From positions 1-34,436 of IMG/VR virus record IMGVR_UViG_3300006750_000037: DNA of 34,436 nt, one strand, 5' to 3'. The notes beneath the pieces were generated by a model. That model worked only from the letters and a program-made list of their open reading frames with translations. It was not told where the DNA came from and ran no database searches. Both the position numbers and the translations under genes were made by a program. The first letter of the stretch is position 1. Each line of letters starts with the position of its first letter. Shown here in pieces: positions 1 through 6,148 of this stretch. This stretch comes from a virus.

Positions 1-59
1 GTTGTAGATATGCAACCTGACGTCGGGATAGTAGGGCTTAAAAGAAAAGACCTAGAAGA
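1..59 (+). repeat. Left copy of the imperfect terminal overlap
   Basis: This stretch matches 34378-34436 at 52 of 59 positions. All 7 mismatches (positions 15, 18, 21, 27, 30, 36, 39) are third codon bases and leave the protein unchanged. It probably marks circular closure or terminal redundancy of the phage genome, with strain variation between the two ends. Confidence 0.8.
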
Positions 60-438
60 ACGCCCCGACCATCAGAACCACCATTACCGTTCTACGTTAT
101 CAATGACAGGTGGAAAGGGGATGCCGTGGGTTGTCTTGGAGGATGTGAATCATGTGATGGGTACGTGTCAGCTTTACAATTTCAAGCTACTTGATAAAAT
201 AGGCTACTTATATCAACCTGGAATCTATGGCTTCGATGATTCACTAGCCGCTATCAGAGCAAAGAAAGCGGGGTTTCGTAATTGTTTTCTACCTCATATT
301 GAGATAGACCACATCGACACGGGCGCAAGTCCTTACAGTCAGCATAAGATAGTAATGACCCGTCAGGGGGTTGATGAGTTTTATAGACTCAGACAAGGGT
401 ATCAGAACGGAACGATAAACATCTACTGCCATCCATGA
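1..438 (+). CDS. Glycosyltransferase family 2, C-terminal part (5' end cut off by window edge)
   Basis: The reading frame is open from base 1 and ends at TGA 436-438, so this is the downstream part of a longer gene. Its first 20 codons encode the same residues as the last 20 codons of the glycosyltransferase that starts at 34057. Joined across the window ends the two give a protein of about 250 residues, a usual size for a small GT2 enzyme. This part carries the acceptor side of the fold, including a PGIYGFDDSL stretch typical of the GT2 C-terminal helix region. Such enzymes transfer sugars from nucleotide sugars; in phages the target may be DNA, virion protein or host surface glycan, and the sequence does not say which. 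The stop overlaps the next start as ATGA. Confidence 0.75.
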   Translation, partial: VVDMQPDVGIVGLKRKDLEERPDHQNHHYRSTLSMTGGKGMPWVVLEDVNHVMGTCQLYNFKLLDKIGYLYQPGIYGFDDSLAAIRAKKAGFRNCFLPHIEIDHIDTGASPYSQHKIVMTRQGVDEFYRLRQGYQNGTINIYCHP

Positions 439-632
439 AAGCAACAATAGAAATAAAAGAAGGTGAATTTTCAATTGAGATAATCAGCAAGAAAACGCGC
501 TATCAGTCTAAAGGAACTATCGTACTGGATGAGGACGCTAAAGAAATGAGAGAAGATGTAGAGTTATTAGCGTTAAGAATCATACGTAAGTCAGACAACT
601 ACACTCAGTCAAAGGCTACCATTAACAAATAG
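435..632 (+). CDS. Small hypothetical protein, 65 residues
   Basis: I do not recognise this protein. It is 65 residues, charged and lysine/glutamate-rich, with an N-terminal half of alternating hydrophobic and charged residues (MKATIEIKEGEFSIEII) suggesting beta strands, and a C-terminal half likely helical. It starts within the stop of the glycosyltransferase (ATGA at 435-438), which suggests translational coupling, and is followed by a 22-base gap that holds a promoter-like A/T element before the terminase genes. It has no membrane segment or signal peptide. It could be a regulator or an accessory to packaging; no function can be assigned from sequence. Confidence 0.65.
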   Translation: MKATIEIKEGEFSIEIISKKTRYQSKGTIVLDEDAKEMREDVELLALRIIRKSDNYTQSKATINK

Positions 633-637
633 TTGGT

Positions 638-654
638 TTTTATATTTATATACG
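638..654 (+). promoter_or_regulatory. A/T-rich promoter-like element before the terminase genes
   Basis: The sequence TTTTATATTTATATACG directly abuts the ATG at 655. It shares TTTATATTTA with elements at 4892, 10799, 11503 and 13742, all in front of virion gene blocks. TATATTTA resembles the Bacteroidota -7 box TAnnTTTG with a final A. Confidence 0.45.
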
Positions 655-1089
655 ATGGCAAAACATAAATACATAGAGACACCTGAAAAGATGTGGGAGA
701 TATTCCTAGACTATGTAGATACAACTAAAAGCAACCCACGGACCAAGATTGAATACGTAGGAAGGAACGGAGATAGAGTAGAGACACCACTAGAAACACC
801 GTTAACTTATGACGGTTTCCAATGCTACGGGTATGATAACGCTTCAACGGTCCATCATTATTTCGATAATCCAGACGGAGCGTATGATGAATATCGGGAG
901 GTCTGTTCGCGTATAAAGAGACAAATACGGGCGGACCAGATTAGCGGAGGTATGGTCGGACAATACAATGCAAGCATAACACAACGCCTCAACGGGTTAA
1001 CTGAGAAGATACAGAACAACACATCAGCGTCCATTGAAATACTGAATATAGACCCTTTAGATGATTCAGGGGACAACAGCACTCCGTAA
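655..1089 (+). CDS. terS: Terminase small subunit (putative)
   Basis: This 144-residue protein probably recognises phage DNA and recruits the large terminase for packaging. The N-terminal half opens with KYIETPEKMWEIFLDYVD, a pattern I associate with small terminases of Bacteroidota phages. It is followed by residues predicted to fold as helices and a polar, acidic tail, and the gene lies immediately upstream of the large terminase and overlaps it by 29 bases. The length is normal for the family. The call rests on position plus family resemblance rather than on a catalytic motif. A promoter-like A/T element abuts the start codon. Confidence 0.7.
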   Translation: MAKHKYIETPEKMWEIFLDYVDTTKSNPRTKIEYVGRNGDRVETPLETPLTYDGFQCYGYDNASTVHHYFDNPDGAYDEYREVCSRIKRQIRADQISGGMVGQYNASITQRLNGLTEKIQNNTSASIEILNIDPLDDSGDNSTP

Positions 1090-2257
1090 GGTATCAGCCC
1101 TACGTAAGAAGATAAAGGTTATCCGAGGTGGTCAGGGTTCAGGAAAGACCATATCCATACTCATTCTACTCATTAACCACGCGGCTAGAGTTCCAGACCG
1201 TGAAGTACTAGTTATATCCGCTGAATTAACTAAGATGCGGTTGACTGTTATCAAGGACTTTGTAAAGACCATGAAGATAATGGGTATCTTTTCAGAGCAT
1301 AGATTCATAGCGGGTACATTATACCGCTTTCCTAACGGTTCTTTCATCAAGTTCTTAGGGTTAGATAAGGATGATGTAGGTAAAGGGCTTAGAAGCCATG
1401 TAGCGTACTTTAATGAGGTAAACAAATGTGATAAAGAATCATATAGACAGGTGGCTACAAGGGCGCAAAAAGTTTACATGGACTACAACCCAGACGCTCA
1501 GTTCTTTGTGGATAAGGACATCATACCCCGTGAAGATTGCGACTTCTTACAACTGACCTTTGAGGATAATGAACTACTACCTGAAACGGAACGGCTGGAG
1601 ATAATGAACTATTGCATGATGGGTTATGGTGTGGAGTACGACCGCAACAGGGTAAACTACCCCGACCCTATTAATGACCATTGGGCTAATATTTTCAGCG
1701 TCTACGGGCTTGGGAATATCGGTTCTTTACAGGGTGCTATCTATGGTAATTGGAAGCAATGCGACAAGATGCCTGAATCATGGAAATGGAAAGCCTTTGG
1801 GTTGGATTGGGGGTATAGTAACGACCCATCAGCAGCCGTTGAGGTATGCTACTTCGAGGGTGCAATCTACATGAACGAACTACTATACGAGAAGGGGTTA
1901 ACTAACCCACAACTAGCGGAACGATTACAGGGCTTTAAATCGGGTGAGTGGATAGCTGACTCATCAGAACCTAAATCAATCGCAGAGGTAAGAGGTCACG
2001 GCTTCAGGATAAGAGGATGCCCGAAAGGTGCTGATTCAATTCGGTCAGGTATTGACAAACTCAGGAGTATTCCTATCTTTGTTACATCTTCAAGCGTGAA
2101 CCTTATTAAAGAACTGAGGGGCTATGTATGGAAAACAGACAAGACAGGAGAACATATGGGAGTTCCTGTGGATAACCTGAACCACCTTCTAGATGCTGCA
2201 CGTTATGTTTGTATGGAAAAGCTAAAGAGTTCAAGTGGTAAATACGCGATACGGTGA
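1061..2257 (+). CDS. terL: Terminase large subunit (packaging ATPase and nuclease)
   Basis: This is the motor that pumps DNA into the prohead and cuts concatemers. A Walker A motif, GGQGSGKT, lies at residues 23-30. The ATPase coupling region follows (VAYFNEVNKCD, with the Walker B-type acidic residue). The C-terminal RNase H-like nuclease is marked by FGLDWGYSNDPSA and by conserved aspartates in IADSSEP and NHLLDAARYV. The length of 398 residues fits the PBSX/Terminase_3 type. The ATG at 1061 lies inside the small-subunit gene; starting here keeps the Walker A motif close to the N terminus as in relatives. The stop overlaps a GTG start (GTGA). Confidence 0.92.
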   Translation: MIQGTTALRKVSALRKKIKVIRGGQGSGKTISILILLINHAARVPDREVLVISAELTKMRLTVIKDFVKTMKIMGIFSEHRFIAGTLYRFPNGSFIKFLGLDKDDVGKGLRSHVAYFNEVNKCDKESYRQVATRAQKVYMDYNPDAQFFVDKDIIPREDCDFLQLTFEDNELLPETERLEIMNYCMMGYGVEYDRNRVNYPDPINDHWANIFSVYGLGNIGSLQGAIYGNWKQCDKMPESWKWKAFGLDWGYSNDPSAAVEVCYFEGAIYMNELLYEKGLTNPQLAERLQGFKSGEWIADSSEPKSIAEVRGHGFRIRGCPKGADSIRSGIDKLRSIPIFVTSSSVNLIKELRGYVWKTDKTGEHMGVPVDNLNHLLDAARYVCMEKLKSSSGKYAIR

Positions 2258-2382
2258 AGCTAACCAAAGCCCAACTAATAGACCGCAAGAAGAAAGCTGA
2301 GAAGCGCGTTAAATATTATCAGAAGAAGATAGACGCTATTGAACAGGAAGAAAAACGAGTAGGCTTCAAGTGGTTAAAATAG
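2254..2382 (+). CDS. Microprotein, 42 residues, coiled coil
   Basis: This is a short gene starting with GTG in a GTGA overlap with the terminase stop and ending 13 bases inside the next gene. The product is highly basic and charged (LTKAQLIDRKKKAEKRVKYY and following), with heptad-like spacing that predicts a single helix or coiled coil. The overlap at both ends is the same coupling style used throughout this genome, which argues that it is real despite its size. No function is recognised; similar-sized charged proteins between terminase and tail genes occur in other phages without known role. Confidence 0.55.
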   Translation: MKLTKAQLIDRKKKAEKRVKYYQKKIDAIEQEEKRVGFKWLK

Positions 2383-3350
2383 GCTTTATAACAACCGACT
2401 CTCAGGGGGTGGAGTACCACCGACTGATAAAGCCCTTCAGCTTATTGGAAGGATTCGATATAACCATGTGTGAGGGGGTTACGAATGAACTGCTAGATAT
2501 GGGGTTCGATGTGGTGGTGTTCTCCAGGACGTTACCGCTATTCGGTAAGCAGAACCAAAAAGAAGGGAACTACTTTAAACAACAAGCATTCATTAAGGAG
2601 TTACAGAAGCAAGGGGTTTATGTTATCTGTGATATAGATGATTATTGGATATTCGACACAAACCACATAGCAACCCACATTCAAAAGAGGGTATTCAAAG
2701 GTCAATGGATAGACGCTATTATTAACGCTGATGAAGTATGGACAACGCACGAACATCTAGGCAACTACATCGACAAGCTGAATAAGAACTGGCACGTAAT
2801 ACCCAATGCAATAGACCCGAATGAAGCGCAATGGAAATCAAGAGAAGACAAGCCACGCGGTAACCGTATAGGATGGGCGGGGGGTGTTACCCACTTCCAT
2901 GACCTGATGCTAACTGATGGGTGTTGGGGTGATGACTATCCTGTTATTTGTGGGTTTAAGGATGACCCGCAATGGATAAAACTAGCTGATAGATTCAGGG
3001 CTGATTATGTGGACGGGATGGACGTTTGGAATTATGGTCAACTATACGACTACTTTGATATAGCTATTGCTCCTTTAGTGGATAATCGGTTCAATAGATG
3101 CAAGTCGAACCTGAAGATAATAGAGGCGGGAATGAAAGGATTACCTATATTTGTCCAGAACATACATCCTTACATAGATGACGCACGAGGAATTTATAAG
3201 GTGGATGATTGGAAAGCCGCTATCCGAGAGGCTGGAAATATGGAACATGAAAGAATCTACGAAGATGGGCAAGTCCTCAGAGCGTACTGCCTTGAGAACT
3301 ACGACCTCAACAAAGTCAACGAGAAACGAAAAGAACGGCTGTGGTACTGA
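2370..3350 (+). CDS. GT-B fold glycosyltransferase (GT1/GT4-like)
   Basis: This 326-residue protein is predicted to transfer a sugar from a nucleotide sugar. It has the two-domain GT-B layout. The N-terminal Rossmann domain begins VKIGFITTDSQGVEYHR. A linker carries HVIPNAIDPNE, typical of GT4-like enzymes. The C-terminal domain starts near residue 165 with RIGWAGGVTHF and contains APLVDN and a donor-binding NLKIIEAGMKG segment near residue 245, with the glutamate expected to contact the sugar nucleotide. It starts at GTG 2370, overlapping the microprotein by 13 bases. Lying between terminase and tail genes, it is probably a virion or host-surface modification gene; the target is unknown. Confidence 0.8.
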   Translation: MVKIGFITTDSQGVEYHRLIKPFSLLEGFDITMCEGVTNELLDMGFDVVVFSRTLPLFGKQNQKEGNYFKQQAFIKELQKQGVYVICDIDDYWIFDTNHIATHIQKRVFKGQWIDAIINADEVWTTHEHLGNYIDKLNKNWHVIPNAIDPNEAQWKSREDKPRGNRIGWAGGVTHFHDLMLTDGCWGDDYPVICGFKDDPQWIKLADRFRADYVDGMDVWNYGQLYDYFDIAIAPLVDNRFNRCKSNLKIIEAGMKGLPIFVQNIHPYIDDARGIYKVDDWKAAIREAGNMEHERIYEDGQVLRAYCLENYDLNKVNEKRKERLWY

Positions 3351-3420
3351 CGTAGGAATGGCAACCGTTGCAAAAAATGCAATAGTTAATTAGGCAATAA
3401 AAAAATAGAGCAAATAAAGA

Positions 3421-4116
3421 ATGAAGATAACACTACCTACATCTTGGGGTGGAGTGACCCTTAGAGAATATCAATCCTATATCGAACTGATTGAGGAATC
3501 AAAGAAGAAACTCGAAATATCCACTAACCCAAAGGTGACGGAGTTTGAGGTAGAGTGTGCTATCATATCTTTGTTCTCAGGTCACGACATGGACGACCTT
3601 CTATTATTGAATCAAAGCAGCCATAACAACCTATGGAATAAACTAGGCTTTCTATCAGACCCGATTGAGGGTAAGATAAACACCCGAACCAAGCTGAACG
3701 GACGAAAGTACTACTTTGAGAAGAACGCCAACAAGATAAACGGGGGTCAATGGATAACGTTACAGCACTTCCTGACAGACCAGGATAAGATAGATTCTAA
3801 TCTTCATAACCTTCTGGCGTGTTTTGCGTATCGGGTCGATTGGTTCAAAAAGACCTACAATGCAAAGGAACATAACCAAGTCGCTGAAGATATGCGAGGC
3901 TTACCGATGACATTTGTAAAACCTTTAACTGATTTTTTTTTGAAGGATTGGGAGCAATCCGTAAAGAGTTCCCTACGTTATTTAGAGATGACAGCGAAGC
4001 ATCTACAACGGAAGGCGAAAAAGTTGCAACGTTCCTATCAGTCTACGGATGGCTCAACACCGTTGACAACCTCACAAACGGACGTCCCGAACTTTGGGAC
4101 TTTTACCACGACATGA
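3421..4116 (+). CDS. Tail assembly chaperone-like protein, 0-frame product
   Basis: Residues 1-172 look like a Bacteroidota phage tail protein found upstream of the tape measure, beginning MKITLPTSWGGVTLREYQSY. In the 0 frame translation then continues from 3940 to TGA 4114-4116 as a lysine/serine/threonine-rich stretch that looks like out-of-frame sequence. At 3933-3941 there is a run of nine T. Slipping back one base there leads into the open frame ending at 4196, which encodes a better-looking protein end. A short and a long form sharing the N terminus, as in lambda gpG/gpGT, is the likely arrangement. A 70-base non-coding gap precedes the gene. Confidence 0.7.
   Translation: MKITLPTSWGGVTLREYQSYIELIEESKKKLEISTNPKVTEFEVECAIISLFSGHDMDDLLLLNQSSHNNLWNKLGFLSDPIEGKINTRTKLNGRKYYFEKNANKINGGQWITLQHFLTDQDKIDSNLHNLLACFAYRVDWFKKTYNAKEHNQVAEDMRGLPMTFVKPLTDFFLKDWEQSVKSSLRYLEMTAKHLQRKAKKLQRSYQSTDGSTPLTTSQTDVPNFGTFTTT
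3933..3941 (+). other. T9 slippery run, probable -1 frameshift site
   Basis: Read in the frame of the upstream gene the run is GAT TTT TTT TTG. The sequence T TTT TTT fits the X XXY YYZ pattern for -1 slippage. The -1 frame has a TGA at 3930-3932 just before the run and then stays open to 4196, so entry must occur at or after the run. A lost T in the assembly or RNA polymerase slippage would give the same fusion. Confidence 0.65.
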
Positions 4117-4196
4117 ATATTATAGAGTTCTTAAATAGGCTATCGTTCCACAAAGCAAAGGGAATCTATGAACGTCAACAGATGAAAAGGAAATGA
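3939..4196 (+). CDS. Tail assembly chaperone-like protein, -1 frame extension
   Basis: This segment has no good start of its own (first candidate TTG 3948) and is best read as the C-terminal extension made after slippage at the T9 run, giving a fusion of about 258 residues. It encodes FFFEGLGAIRKEFPTLF, which matches the way related tail proteins continue (an aromatic FFF followed by LG and a helix), and then WLNTVDNLTNGRPELWDFYH and MNIIEFLNRLSF. These resemble the conserved end of the same family, which is why I consider this frame the genuine continuation. The stop overlaps the next start as ATGA. Confidence 0.65.
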   Translation, partial: FEGLGAIRKEFPTLFRDDSEASTTEGEKVATFLSVYGWLNTVDNLTNGRPELWDFYHDMNIIEFLNRLSFHKAKGIYERQQMKRK

Positions 4197-4372
4197 TAGC
4201 CAAACTGACCACTAATAACTTTACGGTATGGGTTGAACCTATGGACGGTCAGGACATGGTTAAGCTGATTAACAAGACAACCCAAATTTATCAGAAGCGT
4301 AATTTAGAGAACGGAATAATTCGTATCTTTGACAATGATAGGAAGGAAGAATATTACAAGGAAGCGTTATGA
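4193..4372 (+). CDS. Small tail-module protein, 59 residues
   Basis: This gene is joined on both sides by ATGA overlaps (4193-4196 with the frameshift product, 4369-4372 with the next gene), so it is firmly inside the operon. The product starts MIAKLTTNNFTVWVEPMDGQ, is soluble, and ends with a charged helix (DNDRKEEYYKEAL). No domain is recognised. Its place between a chaperone-like gene and a gp10-like gene suggests a role in tail or neck assembly, but this is inference from position only. Confidence 0.7.
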   Translation: MIAKLTTNNFTVWVEPMDGQDMVKLINKTTQIYQKRNLENGIIRIFDNDRKEEYYKEAL

Positions 4373-4875
4373 GTTTTAAGAAGGTCACAGAAGCACTAAA
4401 CGAATCGGCTACTTTGGTAGTATCGGAACTAGGTAAGAACCTAGATGAAAGCAACACCCACGCATCAGGGTCGCTTAGTAAGTCTATCAAATATAAAATG
4501 TTCACTCGTGGCAATAAGATAGGCTACGATATAACCATGAACGACTATTATGAAGCGGTTGATAAAGGACGCGGTCCAACTAAAAACAACGGCAACGGAG
4601 CTTTGAGGCGTAACATTGAGAAGTGGCTCACCTATCCTAACGTGAAAGCCAAGCTGAAAGGCGGCAACGATTCAGACTTTAAAAACCCTCAAGGATTAGC
4701 GTATGTCATAGCTCGCAAGATTCATGAAAAGGGAACAGAAGGAAACGACTTCTTTACCGATGTAGTAGACGATAGCCAGTTCATTAGGCGGTTAAATAAC
4801 GACATCCTAGACGCTGCTATGCTAGATGCTGAAGCGGTACTGGAGGAAGCGTTCTCAACTATTCAGACGGGCTAA
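4369..4875 (+). CDS. HK97 gp10-like / minor tail or neck protein
   Basis: This protein has 168 residues. The N terminus (MSFKKVTEALNESATLVV) forms a helix, followed by SGSLSKSIKYKMF and YYEAVDKGRGPTK, a layout like that of HK97 gp10-type neck or tail-completion proteins, which contain a helix followed by a twisted sheet with a VDKGRGP-like turn. The C terminus is helical. Its role would be at the head-tail joint or tail end. It begins in an ATGA overlap and is followed by a 31-base gap with a promoter-like element. The family call is moderate because these proteins diverge strongly. Confidence 0.6.
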   Translation: MSFKKVTEALNESATLVVSELGKNLDESNTHASGSLSKSIKYKMFTRGNKIGYDITMNDYYEAVDKGRGPTKNNGNGALRRNIEKWLTYPNVKAKLKGGNDSDFKNPQGLAYVIARKIHEKGTEGNDFFTDVVDDSQFIRRLNNDILDAAMLDAEAVLEEAFSTIQTG

Positions 4876-4891
4876 AAACAAAAACCTTTGC

Positions 4892-4906
4892 TTTATATTT
4901 TAAAGC
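4892..4906 (+). promoter_or_regulatory. A/T-rich promoter-like element before tail genes
   Basis: The sequence TTTATATTTTAAAGC abuts the ATG at 4907 directly. It is nearly the same as the elements at 10799, 11503 and 13742. TATATTTT fits the Bacteroidota -7 box pattern TAnnTTTG except the last base. If it is a promoter, the transcript would begin at or next to the start codon. No clear TTTG lies at the expected upstream distance. Confidence 0.5.
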
Positions 4907-6148
4907 ATGGGAATACTAGTACACTCGCAGCCCTCCGCTTATGGGTTGGCACATAACGACAACCCGTATGTGTTTCGTTCAACCAACTACACAACCACAC
5001 AACGATTCAAGGTTATGGTTCTTCCATCGACCTATCCGACCGACCCCGCTATTTCTACGGCAAGGGTTTACCCACGGCAAGGAATAGACGTAAATGGAGT
5101 AGTAACATCAGACCGCGCTTACTACGACCCTTCGAGAATCTTACAAACTCAGGTAGGTTCGGACATTGCTATCCCTGCTGCGAATCATGCAGGTATCTTT
5201 AACGCGCCTAATATGCATACGGAGTATGGTCTATTTTTGCAGGAGGAGGATTTAGTTGGGGGCGTGTATGTCGGTGGTGCTTCATTTTCTGTGAATGTTA
5301 AAAGCGTTTGGAACGGGGTTAGAAATGAGATTGATTGGCTGGACTTTGGTTATACGGATTACGATACTTCGGTGGTTGGTAAGAAGTTCCTAAGTGATGC
5401 ACCTGCTACGAGATACATCGATAGCGATCAATCAGCTTTCTTATATTTCTTATCCGTTGGTGCTGCTTCGAGTAAAGGTGTAGCAATAGTTAGTTATGAT
5501 TCGGACGGTGTACAGGTATCGACGGGCGTTATAGACGGTGCTTCAATGATAAATAACGAATATTGTTATGTAGCTTGTGGAACATACGATATAGAAAACT
5601 CTGACCCATCAGCGTGGACTTCAGGCAACCCTGCTACCATATTAGTGGGTGCTGCGAGTTATACGGTACAACTAAGGGTATCAAGTATTCTGTCTGAAAT
5701 TATCACTTTTAACATTGACCAAAAGTGTAGTAAATACACTCCTGTTCGTTTACATTGGTTAAATCGTTTAGGTGGCTACGATTCCTTTAATTTCAATCTA
5801 AAGAGCGAAGAAGAAAGCAAGGTGACAAGGGATAGTTATGTAAGTCAACCCCACACCTTCAGCGGTACGAGTTGGGACTACACCAAAGCAAGCCGAGGGC
5901 GTACGGAATACAACGTAGAGACTCAGGAAATGCTAACGATTAACACCGACTTCTTAACCGAGTCAGAAAGTACATGGATGAACGACCTATTTACTTCACC
6001 TATAATCTACCAGGAACTTAACAACGAACTGATAGCTGTCAATATAGACGGGCGGGGTATCAAGAAGCAAACATCTTTGAACGACAAGTTAATGCAATAC
6101 ACATTCGATTTAGAATACTCACTAAGGAATAAGAGACAACGTGGCTGA
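4907..6148 (+). CDS. Tail protein, Bacteroidota phage family
   Basis: This 413-residue protein is of a type that, in Bacteroidota phages, lies just before a large tail protein. The N terminus reads MGILVHSQPSAYGLAHNDNP followed by YVFRSTNYTTTQRF, which I recognise as a recurring start of these proteins. The rest is beta-rich with many aromatic and polar residues and ends with a strongly charged strand region (YTFDLEYSLRNKRQRG). There is no signal peptide or membrane segment. It overlaps the next gene by 8 bases. The role is probably structural at the distal tail or baseplate; no enzymatic motif was seen. Confidence 0.6.
   Translation: MGILVHSQPSAYGLAHNDNPYVFRSTNYTTTQRFKVMVLPSTYPTDPAISTARVYPRQGIDVNGVVTSDRAYYDPSRILQTQVGSDIAIPAANHAGIFNAPNMHTEYGLFLQEEDLVGGVYVGGASFSVNVKSVWNGVRNEIDWLDFGYTDYDTSVVGKKFLSDAPATRYIDSDQSAFLYFLSVGAASSKGVAIVSYDSDGVQVSTGVIDGASMINNEYCYVACGTYDIENSDPSAWTSGNPATILVGAASYTVQLRVSSILSEIITFNIDQKCSKYTPVRLHWLNRLGGYDSFNFNLKSEEESKVTRDSYVSQPHTFSGTSWDYTKASRGRTEYNVETQEMLTINTDFLTESESTWMNDLFTSPIIYQELNNELIAVNIDGRGIKKQTSLNDKLMQYTFDLEYSLRNKRQRG

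Noticed and set aside
1674-1874. 66-residue + strand frame inside the large terminase gene
   Set aside because: It is a frame shadow; the terminase motifs in the other frame are clear.
3178-3393. 71-residue frame overlapping the end of the GT-B gene
   Set aside because: It is threonine/lysine-rich and overlaps the well-supported glycosyltransferase in another frame; only its last 14 codons are outside it.
3351-3420. Gap before the tail chaperone-like gene as a promoter
   Set aside because: It is A-rich but has neither a TAnnTTTG box nor the TTTATATTTA element found in the other gaps.
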